53,551 bases of DNA from Chara braunii (taxonomy: Eukaryota > Streptophyta > Charophyceae > Charales > Characeae). The position numbers were made by a program, and so were the translations under genes. The stretch is taken from contig BFEA01000336.1 of the NCBI GenBank assembly GCA_003427395.1, positions 95,681 to 149,231 of the forward strand, written 5' to 3'. Shown here piece after piece: positions 42,151 through 52,410 of the stretch. The notes beneath the pieces were generated by a model. The model saw nothing but the letters and a program-made list of their open reading frames with translations, searched no databases and had not been told where the DNA came from. Each line of letters opens with the position of its first letter. Position 1 is the first letter of the stretch.

Positions 42151-42263
42151 TCAGAATGACTAGGCGTAAAGGGCACGTAGGCGGTGAATTAGGCGCGGAG
42201 TGGTGAAATTCGCCAGCTCAACTGGTGGAAAGCCTTCAAAACCGGTTCACTGGTCTCCACGGT
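42150..42263 (+). pseudogene. Mitochondrial small-subunit rRNA fragment (NUMT)
   Basis: The run AGAATGACTAGGCGTAAAGG, then GCACGTAGGCGGTGAATT, matches the plant mitochondrial SSU rRNA segment GGAATGACTGGGCGTAAAGG, GCACGTAGGCGGTGAAT as I recall it. What follows (GTGAAATTCGCC ... GGTGGAAAGCC ... AAACCGGTTCACT) has the paired blocks of that helix region. The plastid 16S differs here (AAAGCGTCTGTAGGTGG), so the origin is mitochondrial or alphaproteobacterial. The fragment is about 110 bases and lies inside element H between its RNase H and integrase remnants. Confidence 0.75.
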
Positions 42264-42450
42264 CATCGCTAACAGTCGATAGCAGAAAAAACTAAATAAA
42301 AAAAAACACATTTAGTCCTATTCTTGTACAGTTGCCGGCAAATCCATCAAGCCAGCCTGATTTCCAAACGTGTTTCGGTTTGCTGTTTCGAACACATGAC
42401 AAGAGTGAGGGCTTGTGTTGCCTGACTCTGAAGAGTCTAAACCCATTAAT

Positions 42451-42650
42451 TCTAAGATACTGGGTTGGTGTCACGACGAAAGCGGTCATGTAAATTTGTG
42501 TGAAGTTGCCAAGTCCTTGGCTATTCCCGATGTCCAAGATACTGGGTTGGTGTCACGATGGAAGCGGTCATGTAAATTTGTGGAAAGAGTCTGAACCCAT
42601 TCATTCTAAGATACCGGGTTGGTGTCACGACGAAAGCGACTGCTCAAGCC
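42451..42650 (+). repeat. Three imperfect tandem copies within element H
   Basis: The unit AAGATACTGGGTTGGTGTCA, CGACGAAAGCGGTCATGTAA starts at about 42453, 42535 and 42608 (periods about 82 and 73). The first and third copies are followed by an AAG(T/C)C(C/T)TTGGCTATTCC(C/T)GA block, which is integrase-coding (LAIPD). Local duplication therefore included part of the integrase region of H. Confidence 0.65.
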
Positions 42651-42684
42651 TTTGGCTATTCCTGATGATCCAGGTCGGTCCATC
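42645..42684 (+). pseudogene. Integrase of element H, left part
   Basis: Encodes KPLAIPDDPGRSI, the linker between the integrase zinc finger and core. It is cut by element G at GTCCATC and resumes at 51553. Confidence 0.8.
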
Positions 42685-43691
42685 TGCAAGGAAGATGAGC
42701 AATAGCGAACTTCAGCAATCAAACAGCATCCTACACATAAGACCAGATAGTCGTGACCTCGAACCAAGAGCAGAATTGCATCACGAGTTTCACCAAATAA
42801 GAGCACACCAAAAAAGCTCATAATTGACAATGCTGGAATAGTCTCATCATCATCATCAACGAAGAACCAATGTTGATATCCTATCTAGTGCTCGGCGCCC
42901 AGACTACAGATGACAGATCCTATCTAGCCTAGACTACAATGCCGAAGATGACGACAACAGCTCTCCCAAAGTACGAGCATATAGCGGCCAATGCCGCACG
43001 CTTCCAGCACCAGGTATGTCTCTCGCATCACTCACTCGTTCCCCAACACACAGATGCCACATGCACCCAAGGACCACCCTGCGCCACACCCAGCTCCCAA
43101 CAACGCAGCTCGGCTACGGCTGCCTGCTCCTTCCAGCTCGCCCGTGAGCGCGTGAGCGCTGGCCAGCTTCAGCGCAGCAGCGATTGCGCAGCATGCAGCC
43201 AGCACCCGAATGTCCAATGCGGAGGCAGGCCCTTTGCTATATGGAAGTGGCCTGCCTGCGTTCTGTCCCAGGCTGCGCNCGAATGTCCAATGCGGAGGCA
43301 GGCCCTTTGCTATATGGAAGTGGCCTGCCTGCGTTCTGTCCCAGGCTGCGCTGGGCCTTTCCCAAGAAGCTTCCGGTAGGCTGAGGCCCAGTCCAAAACA
43401 AATCAGGCCCAGGGCCTGAGGTGGTTGCTTGTGCCCAACTGCCTTCGGCCTGTGCTTGGCCCACATCCCGTATCCAGCGCAGGGCCTGCCTTCGTTCGAT
43501 ACATGAAAAGAGGCAGCCCAGGGCCTGGGTTCTTTCAATCAACTGGCGCTGCGCAACTGCCTGAATTTCGTTAGTTGAGTGGTGGCCGAAATAGGGGCCC
43601 TCAGGTCCTTGTCGAGCCTGCCTTCACTTAGGGCGGCGGACGTGCTGCTTGACAGGGCCTGAAAGGGGCTCATCGAGGCTGTGGCCTCGCA
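42685..43691 (-). mobile_element. Element G 3' LTR
   Basis: On the minus strand it starts TGCGAGGCCACAGCC at 43691 and ends CTTCCTTGCA at 42685. It is 1007 bases, longer than its partner mainly because about 66 bases (GAATGTCCAATGCGGAGGCA ...) are doubled on both sides of an N at 43279, a likely assembly artefact. Confidence 0.9.
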
Positions 43692-43705
43692 TTCCCTCCT
43701 CCATA
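43692..43705 (-). promoter_or_regulatory. Polypurine tract, element G
   Basis: On the minus strand TATGGAGGAGGGAA directly precedes TGCGAGG, identical to element B. Confidence 0.85.
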
Positions 43706-45085
43706 GCTTCAACAGTCCTCTGAGAAGCTCAGTCTTCAATCATCGGGCGCTTTCCCTTCTGCAAAGATTTCTCGTATTAGGCTACAACCTGAGGAGCGGT
43801 CTGCATGAGTTCCTCCCTGGGGAACCATCGATCTTCCTTAGGATCAATATGATGCTGGAACTGAACGCGATACTGCAGCTTCGGTTTCGGAGGACGTCCC
43901 CTGCCGGTTGGTCTTGGCACTGGCAGCTCCCTGTGATCCACGATGTCATCGATGTCCACCTCTCCGTCCATGGTTGGGGGCCGCATTGAGCGACGTGAGG
44001 GAAACTGGTCTGTTTCTTTGAAAGGTGCAAGTTTGGAGGCGTGAAAGAAAGGATAAGTGCGGAGATGACCAGGGATCCGGATTACATAAGACGGCCCATT
44101 CGGATCAGTCCCGACAATGTCCAAGACCTCCCACGGCCCAAAGTACTGAGGCATGAGCTTGCGGGAAATCCCGTGCTCCTGTCCCAAATCTGAGGACTTA
44201 ACCCAGACTCTGTCCCCAACCTGAAATGTAGACGGGCTACGATGTTTGTTTTAAGATTCTATCATTGCCGCATGAGCCTTCTGCATTTGTTCCACTGCCT
44301 GCTGCATCTTCTGCTCATATCGGTATGCAAATTTTAAAGTACCGGGTGCAGCAGTTGACTGATTTTCAGGTAGTAAGAAGTCTAGAGGCAGTCTAGGTTT
44401 GGAGGTCAATAGCAGACTGTTAGGGCTCACTCCGGTGGCGTTGTGCACAACATTGTTATACAAACTGGCGATGAGAGCAAGCTTCTCGTCCCAGTCCACC
44501 TGATTGAGCTTGATGTAATGCCGCAACAGGTGTTGGACAACGCGATTCAACTATTCAGCCTGGCCATTGGCCTCGGGGTGATTACCCGAAGTCATCTGCA
44601 GCTACGTTCCCTGTTCGGCAGCAGCAGCCTTTTGCAACTCACTTGTAAATCTGACATCCCTGTCACTCACAATTAACTTGGGTAGACCAAAATATCTTAC
44701 CCAGTTCTCTTTGAACAGTCTGATAACGTACTCGGTTTTCGCTGTCTCCGGCATGGCTATCAACCTAGCATACTTACTAAATCTGTCCACGATGACAAAG
44801 ATTTGTCTCATGCCGCTCTTGCTGGTGACGAGCGTATCCATGAGATCCATGGACAAACTCTCACCAGGCCTTTTCGAAATCGGAAGGGGCTTCAGGAGCC
44901 CAAGAGGAGCCTGCGTACGTGGCTCGTCTCTCTGGCAGACCTGACAAGTCTCCACGGACAGCTGGGCATCTCGCATCATCGTGGGCTACCAGAACGGCTG
45001 CAGCAGATTGGCTGCTGTCTTTTTATAGCCAAAATGGCCGATGGCATCATGATACTCTCCTAAAAATAAACTACGCAAAGACTCT
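43706..45085 (-). pseudogene. Integrase with chromodomain-like tail, element G
   Basis: Reading leftward. The zinc finger is intact in sequence (YHDAIGHFGYKKTAANLL ... CQVCQRDE) but contains one TAG between. The core has Asp in SMDLMDTLVT and Asp in IVSDRDVRF (44979-44602), then after a frameshift Glu in NHPEANGQAE. 44550-44251 encodes DWDEKLALIASLYNNVVHNA and the following helix. 44187-43777 encodes the GPY/F domain (GPWEVLDIVGTDPNGPSYVI) and the tail EVDIDDIVDHRELPVPRP, PKEDRWFPREELMQTAPQVV. About five stops or shifts interrupt it. Confidence 0.9.
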
Positions 45086-45976
45086 CTATTTGGGACACAA
45101 TCGTTTATTCCCTACCTTCTCAAGGAACAACAAGCCATTGACCAACTCAAACTCGACAGAAGTCTTCTCATCCTTCGCCTCAAGTTTGCGTATGATCTCA
45201 GACATGAACTGATCCTCGCGATAGGCTTCCACTAAAGAGCGAGTAACATCATCCGTAAGATCGAACTCAGTAATCAGCGCACCTGAGAAATCAGGTCTAC
45301 GCGACAATGCATCAGCAACCTTGTTGTACTCGCCCTTGATGTACTGGGGCTCGAGGTCATATTGCTCTATGACTTCAATCCAACGCTTCAGAGCGGCGGA
45401 GAGCACAGGTTGGGTTCTCATCCACTTCAGGGTCTGATGATCAGTCCTAACGTAAAAGAACCTCCCAAGGAGATAGTGCCTCCAATGGGTGAGCGCCTTG
45501 TAGATCGCATAGGGTTCCTTCTCATAGGTGGACTTAGCCAACTTCTGAGAGGGCATCTTTTTGGACATGTACTCTACGGGCCTCAACTTTTTCCCCTCCC
45601 GCTGAGCAAGTATGGCGCCTATGCCATATTGGCTAGCATCCGTAGTTACTATAAATGCCTTGTCAGGATCAGGAAGTTTCAAGACCTCATGATGCGTCAA
45701 CGCATGCTTCAGATGTCTGAAAGCAGCCTCGCATCTGTCTGTCCACTCCCATGGGGTGTCAAGGCGAGTTAGATCAGTCAAAGGGGTGGCAACTATGCTA
45801 TAGTTCTTCACGAAGTTGTGATAGTAACCGGTCATCCCTAAGAAAGACCTCATCTCAGTCACAGACTGAGGACGCGGCCAGTCACGAATGCTGGCCACCT
45901 TCACGCCATCAGGCTTTAATCCCTCCGCGGAAATCTCATGACCCAATACAAGACACGGGTGCGGCCAAACTCGCAC
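45086..45976 (-). pseudogene. RT connection and RNase H, element G
   Basis: 296 residues open. It starts with VLGHEISAEGLKPDGVKVAS and SFLGMTGYYHNFVKNYSIVA (RT thumb), then RNase H with TTDASQYGIG, YEKEPYAIYK, RTDHQTLKWM and KVADALSRRPD. All four acidic active-site residues are present. It stops just before the integrase zinc finger. Confidence 0.9.
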
Positions 45977-45979
45977 TTC

Positions 45980-46800
45980 TCACCGTTGATCTTGAACTTG
46001 TGCTGTCGCAAAAGACTCCTCGACAGTCTTACTAAAAATAAGTACGTCATCGAGGTACACGATGACAAACTTATCCAAGTAATCATGAAATATCCGATTC
46101 ATAGCGTGCTGAACGGTGCCTGGAGCATTGCAAAGGCCAAAAGGCATCACCACAAACTTGTACAAACCGTACCTGGTCTGAAAAGCGATTTTGTGTTGAT
46201 CCTCGGGCCGGATTGCAATATGATGGTACCCGAACTTCAGATCTATCTTACTGAAGTACCCACACCCTTGCACTCTATTTAGCAAGTCATCGATGAGTGG
46301 TAGGGGCTCTCTATTCTTGACAGTGATGGCATTGAGGCCCCTATAGTCAATGCACATCCAAAGTGTTCCCTCCTTCTTGGGTACAAATAGGACTGGAGAC
46401 CCATAAGGAGAAACACTCGGCCGGATCCAACCCTTTTCTACGAGTTCCTTGAGTTGCCGGCGAAGCTCATCAAGCTCGCCTGGAGACATCCGATAGATCC
46501 TACCCTTTGGAATGCTAGACCCTGGGAAAATCTCTATCGCGTGGACGACCTCCCTCTCAACAACCCCTGTCGACTCTTCAAATAGATCAGGGTATTTAGC
46601 AACTACTCCCTCTATCTCCGACGACATTTTCACCAGCTCGCCTGCAGCAGAGACATAAACTAAATACATACCCTCCTCCTGATTTTGCTTATAATAATTA
46701 TAGAACGCGACCGCACACATGCATCCATAGGACTCGATCAGACTATTAGCTTTGAACTTACGTAATATGGCGGTCCCTCCACCTGGCAAAGTGTGTTTGA
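45980..46800 (-). pseudogene. Reverse transcriptase, element G
   Basis: The frame has [76 protein letters not shown] and VIVYLDDVLIFSK. Motif A Asp and YLDD are both intact, so this is the only RT here with an intact catalytic set. A frameshift at about 45980 separates it from the RNase H frame. Confidence 0.9.
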
Positions 46801-47336
46801 CCCACTTTTTGGTCCCAGCCAAACTGGGGTTGTGCCATAGAGAGGCAGTACATACCTAACAAGATATCCATGGGGAGTTCATCGCTCACCAGGAACAAGA
46901 CACGATGTCTCAGTTCCCCTCCCGCGTACGGGAAACAACACTCAACATTCTGGAGGTAGTCATGGACTACCATGCGCTGTTTGTTGGCACAGGTCGACTC
47001 CACAGGTCGACTCAGGCACTGCACTTGCCCCTGTAAGCGCAGCCTCTCAACGCATGCGCGACTAATGAAGTTCCGTGTCGAGCAAGTGTCATAATAGGAC
47101 CCGGCCTTGCGACCATCAATGACCACCTCGCTGACGAACATCTCACCCTTAGGGACTTTGACCAATGTCGTCCAAGAAGCTAGCGGGTCTGATCTAGACC
47201 ACTCCTCCTCTAGCTCCTCTAAGGACTCAAACACATTCATCGAACAGAGGCTCAATGGGTCTGAACGTGTTTGCGGGACGACGCTGGAGTCACTAGCTTG
47301 TGCCATCTCTCGAGATGGTGAGGGTGTGTCCACCAC
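46758..47336 (-). pseudogene. Retropepsin, element G
   Basis: An acidic linker (NVFESLEELEEEWSRSDPLA) leads to the domain with KAGSYYDTCSTRNFISR. The catalytic triplet D-T-G reads D-T-C here, which should disable the protease. The domain continues to ELPMDILLGMYCLSMAQPQF. Confidence 0.82.
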
Positions 47337-49337
47337 CTCGACCCTAGCAGGAACAACTACTATTCCTACTGGCCCGACGTGTTCCCCGGAGCAATGCCAG
47401 AAGTGCTAGCCACATTCCTACCAACGGGAGTGGAGGATCCCAACGCCTGCCCCATCGTACGCGGGATCTTCTTGGTCACCTTCTTGTTTCGACACTTGAA
47501 TTGGTTATGGCCATATTGGCCACAACGGATACAAGCCTGCCGTGTGTACCGATCTCTCCACACGTCCTCAGTGATACCCGCTTTCTCCCATGGAGGGGCA
47601 TTGGGGTCAACTTGACTCCTTGACTGGGAGCCTCCACAGCGTCTACCGGTCGCCTTACCTTTTTGTGCTACGGCAACGGCTACTCCACCCCCTGAAGCCT
47701 CTACGCTGCCAGCCTCTGAACCAACTCCCTCCTAAAAGTTGTCATCTAACTCGATGGTTGAACCATCGTTATCGACAAACATTATGAGACCCTTCGCCTT
47801 CCAGTTGGGAGCTAGTGTCTTCTTCCTACCATCCGTTGTGGGATTATGTCCATGCCCTATCTTTGCCTTAAGGTTTAGGGCCTTCTTACTGAACGAGGGA
47901 AAGTTGTGCATATTGATGTTGGCCATACCTGCCAACTGATTCCTGAGAGGCATGGGAAAGCATCTCAGGTAGGAGGTGAGTAAGACCACGAGGTCATAGC
48001 GCACCCCAGGGACACAGATCAGACGCGCTACAACGTCAGTGGCCTCTCTTACTGACTTGAACTGCCTCGTGTGCAGTGTCAGGATCGCGTTAGTGGCGTT
48101 TTGGAGCTCCTGAGGATCGTGCCACCTATATTCCACCATCTTGAGAAAGTCCTCCAGTTTCTGGCGGGCTGCCCAAGCGCGAAAGTCATGACCGTATCCC
48201 TGCAGCTGCACTAAACCACCCAACCATCTTGCTGCACTACCCTCTAGGTAGGATGCAGCCACAAGCACTTCCTCGTGCGGCAAGGTAAGTTTGCACTTGA
48301 CATAGACCGACACTGCCCTCAACCAAGTGTCGAGGTCTTCGCCCCTCTTATCCCCTATAACGGGTTTCGGAGCGGCGATGGTCGTCTTTGGTACCCACTG
48401 ACTTTGCCCTAGTCCCTGCATCACTCCGGGTTGTGGACCCTGTGATACAGGCTGCTGCACTGACTGCAGAGGTTGTGTCCCCTGCGGCTGTACAGGCTGC
48501 GAGACAGCAGGCTGCACGCTTACAGCAACCGGCGACGGAGGTTGGGTAAACACTGTACGTACAGGAACCTGTAAACTAGGACCTGCTGAGAGCCCTCCTG
48601 TTAGCGGCATACCCAAGGAGACAGGCTGAACCGATACTGGAGCGGTATATGGGGATACCCCAGTCACCGGTGGAACAAAAGGAGGAGGATGTACAACGGG
48701 CCAGGCACCAGGCCCGAACAGTGATGGTGCCGCCTACGCTCGTCCGACCAAAACGGCTTGACTCTGCTGAATGTCTTGTAAGATTGCCGTCTGCTGGTCT
48801 TGCATCTCTACTACTCCAAACAAGACCGACCTCGGGGCCCTCACCCGATCATCCAGCTCTACAGGGTCCATCTCCGCTAACTCACTAATGTCCGCTTGTC
48901 GCCGCTGCAACCTGGCTCTTCTTCTAATCATTCTTTCTTTTTCTGCCTTACATCTCTCCTAAAGCCTTCTGTAGTTGTGCCTCTTCCAGGGCAGCTTGTT
49001 GTATGGCGATCTCCTCGGGTGACAACACCATTGGCTGGCTTGCCATAACTCCAACCGACTGAGTCTGGGTCTGCGCGACCGTTGGCCCTACAGATGCTGA
49101 ACTACCAGTCTGAGAGGTCTGCTGTGCAGAAGTGGCCATGGCTTCCGAAGCTGCGGCCTCGCTTACGAGCACCCTGCTAGCCTTAGCTGCTATAGCTCTC
49201 CTCTGTTGCTGCTGTCTCTCCCTAAGCTGGCGGAACAGATATTTGTCGCCCTCTGGTCCTAGTGCCAAATGGGCAACCGAGCGTCTAGCCGATTGCAAGA
49301 TCCGGTCGTCCTCACTAGTGGTGTCCCTATCGCTCAT
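47337..49337 (-). pseudogene. Gag, element G
   Basis: It starts at ATG 49337 (MSDRDTTSEDDRILQSARRS), with a Gln/Arg-rich helical N terminus and an Ala/Ser/Thr-rich linker to a stop at 48948. It continues at 48931 (RRARLQRRQADISELAEMDP), then the Pro/Gln-rich linker and capsid-like region at 48667-47732 (GEDLDTWLRAVSVYVKCKLT ... LHTRQFKSVREATDVVARLI). After one more stop, 47563-47366 has the zinc knuckle C-IR-C-GQYG-H-NQFK-C. It has about three stops over roughly 660 residues. Element B carries the same Gag up to the deletion point. Confidence 0.88.
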
Positions 49338-50591
49338 ATGCTACAAAACTGCACACCGTCTACACTAGGACACACAATGGATGCCTACCGCAGCGACATG
49401 TACAGACCGATATAAATAATCGGCAGCTATATTAGAGACTAAACATTCGAGTCCAGCAGGTAAGTTCAGATTCCTACAAATAATACTATTCTACTTTGAT
49501 TAGCTCGCAAACAGAAAGCACAATGAACAAAATCAGTTCTAAACTTATGTTGTCTGTTAGATGTCAATGGCAGTACATCTAACTGGTCACAATAAAAATA
49601 ACATCATTTGTTGGGTCTATTTGCAGCATGGGATCTTACTCAAACCTATCACCTGGAATCTACCCCTTCCCCAATTCCCCTTGATTGTCACTTGACGTCA
49701 GCATCCCTGAGCAATCCGGTTTGGAGTGCGTGACTAAAAGGTGTGCACACGGCCCACCCCTGTGCCCCGAGTATCTGCTGAGCTGGCCAGCCCTGCATTG
49801 TGTTTATCCTCGCGTGCAGCAAGCCTTACACCAATTGGCTGATCCAGAGGCAATTTAATGACCGCCCCCAATTGTCATCAGGAATTATTTTACGACGCAG
49901 CAGGACAGCGATCACAGCCAATGGTTTCCCCAGCCAGTGTTTATTTATAGACGCCCGGTACTCGTCTCTCCCATAGGGCTGGCCTGCCCTTCAGTACCCC
50001 TTCTATGAGCGCAGCAAGCAGACAAGGACAAAGCAGCAAAGCATGCGTGCTCTACTCCCGGTGGGTTGGCATGGTGACCGTGACCCAGTGCTCCGTCCAG
50101 GACCCTTCATAAAGCACCGCCCTCTCCTTCCAGATGCTCCACGTGAATAATGCCGACTCTTAAGGTTGATCGCACACGACACCTCACATGAGAGGACTCT
50201 CAAGAAGGAACTCACAACCTCACGGGAAGAAGTGATGAAGAGGGTAGATAAGGTTAAGAGCAACGTACCTCAATATAGCTTCCCCCAACCACAGATATTC
50301 TCACCAGATGACCTGATGGCGATTGCGATGACCAGTCACTGCATCGGCACAACGAGCATTATCTCGCCGTTCCACCTCAGCATCAATCAACCAAGAGATA
50401 GTTCTCATCACACTGCGAACACCCAATATACACCCCGTAGCCTTCCTGGCGATTCCCCTCTCCTCCTGGGTCGCCACAACTTGTCTCCGCCCTCCTCACT
50501 ACACACCGCCTACGGCCTCACTCACCAAGCAGATCGCATGTATGTACCGCATAGGCAGAAGACAAGCGCCAGATGAGCGCAACGTACCACA
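49338..50591 (-). other. Element G leader, with segment inverted relative to B
   Basis: The gag-proximal part (49338-49650) and the primer-proximal part (50440-50591) agree with element B in element orientation. The middle, about 49665-50352, agrees with B only in the opposite orientation. An internal block (about 49868-50130) is present in G but not in B. No coding frame is supported. Confidence 0.75.
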
Positions 50592-50603
50592 GCTCCGATA
50601 CCA
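50592..50603 (-). promoter_or_regulatory. Primer-binding site, element G
   Basis: On the minus strand TGGTATCGGAGC, identical to the sites in A and near-identical in E. It lies three bases after the 5' LTR end. Confidence 0.85.
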
Positions 50604-50606
50604 AAT

Positions 50607-51552
50607 TGCAAGGAAGATGAGCAATAGCGAACTTCAGCAATCAAAAAGCATCATACACATAAGACCAGATAGTTGTGACCTTGAACCAAGAGCAGAATTG
50701 CATCACGAGTTTCACCAAATAAGAGCACACCAAAAGCTCATAATTGACAATGTTGGAATAGTCTCATCATCATCATCAACGAAGAACCCATGTTGATATC
50801 CTATCTGGCGCTCGGCGCCCAGACTACAGATGGCAGATCCTATCTAGCCTAGACTACAATGCCGAAGATGACGACAACAACTCTCCCGAAGTACGAGCAT
50901 ATAGCGGCCAATGCCGCACGCTTCCAGCACCAGGTATGTCTCTCGCATCACTCACAACCTCGTTCCCCAACACACAGATGCCACATGCACCCAAGGACCA
51001 CCCTGCGCCACACCAGCTCCCAGCAGCGCAGCTCGGCTCGGCTATGGCTGCCTGCTCCTTCCAGCTCGCCCGTGAGCAGGTGAGCGCTGGCCAGCTTCAG
51101 CGCAGCAGCGCTTGCGCAGCATGCAGCCAGCACCCGAATGTCCAATGCGGAGGCAGGCCCTTTGCTATATGGAAGTGGCCTGCCTGCGTTCTGTCCCAGG
51201 CTGCGCTGGGCCTTTCCCAAGAAGCTTCCAGAAGGCCCCGGTAGGCTGAGGCCCAGTCCGAAACAAACCAGGCCCAGGGCCTGAGGTGGTTGCTTGTGCC
51301 CAACTGCCTTCGGCCTGTGTTTGGCCCACATCCCGTATCCAGCCCAGGGCCTGCGTTCGATACATGAAAACAGGCAGCCCAGGGCCTGGGTTCTTTCAAC
51401 CAACTGGCGCTGCACAACTGCCTGAATTTCCTTAGTTGCGTGGTGGCTGAAATAGGGACCCTCAGGTCCTTGTCGAGCCTGCCTTCACTTAGGGCGGCGG
51501 ACGTGCTGCTTGACAGGGCCTGAAAGGGGCTCATCGAGGCTGTGGCCTCGCA
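50607..51552 (-). mobile_element. Element G 5' LTR
   Basis: 946 bases from TGCGAGGCCACAGCC (51552) to CTTCCTTGCA (50607). It pairs with 42685-43691. CATC flanks both outer ends of the element (42681-42684 and 51553-51556), or CATCT if the terminal base is shared. Confidence 0.92.
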
Positions 51553-52410
51553 CATCTCTATCGATTTCAATGAATAGCAAAGACGAGCGAGAAAGGTTTT
51601 TTGCTAGTCATGGTTTTGGTTCACCGCTTCTCCAAGAATCTCACGGTCATTCCTCTACCTATTCATCAAAGAGAGCCTTGATTTTGCTTGATCTGAACAC
51701 GAGGGATGAAAAATTACTTAGTTATTATTGAAAGTCTGTATAATAATCCCATCCACTCCACAACCGGTATGACTACAAATGAATTGCAGATTGGCTGGCG
51801 CATTCATAGGCCCTATTGACCTCCTGCTGCCTGATTGTCATGCTGTACTGGTCCCTGGAATGCCTGGCTACGGGATGCCATGGGCAAACATAAATAAATA
51901 TCGCAGGGCGTCAACCTTCAAGGAGAGAGGTTATGTCAAGGTAAAGATGTATCGAGTTTTCTGATGAAGAGGGTGTGCCACGTAAGCTCTTGCAATTGTG
52001 CTATGACCCTTGGCCGCTTCTCAAAGTCTTGGGTGATAATGAGTTAGGCCCGTTATATCAACTTATATGTGGTTGATGTGCATCCACATCTGCGCATGAA
52101 TCCTGTCGTTCACACATCAAACTTGTTTCCTTGTGCAACTTCTAATGAATTTCCGAGCAGACCTCTCGTGATCCCTAGGCTTATTAACAGTGGGTATGAG
52201 GTGGACCGTGTGGTACAGCATGACAAGACTGGGCATCCAAACGAGCACCTGATGCATTTCTTGTACCATCCGCCTGACGAGCTGCATTGGATATCTCACT
52301 CGAGTCTGCAGCAAACTGCACCTTGCGTTGTCAATGCCTATGGGTATGAGATCACGGACCATAACTCCTCACGAGAACGTGCAATTGGCATCTTTGCTAT
52401 TTGCTCCTAG
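51553..52410 (+). pseudogene. Integrase and chromodomain-like tail of element H, right part
   Basis: The interrupted sequence resumes with ATCTCTATCGATTTC (SISIDF), then in another frame MVLVHRFSKNLTVIPLPIHQ, then YNNPIHSTTGMTTNELQIGW, with the catalytic middle deleted. Later pieces are LRMNPVVHTSNLFPCATSNE, INSGYEVDRVVQHDKTGHPN and EHLMHFLYHPPDELHWISHS, ending TAPCVVNAYGYE. This is the same chromodomain-like tail as in C. Many shifts and a large internal deletion show that H is much older than G. Confidence 0.82.
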
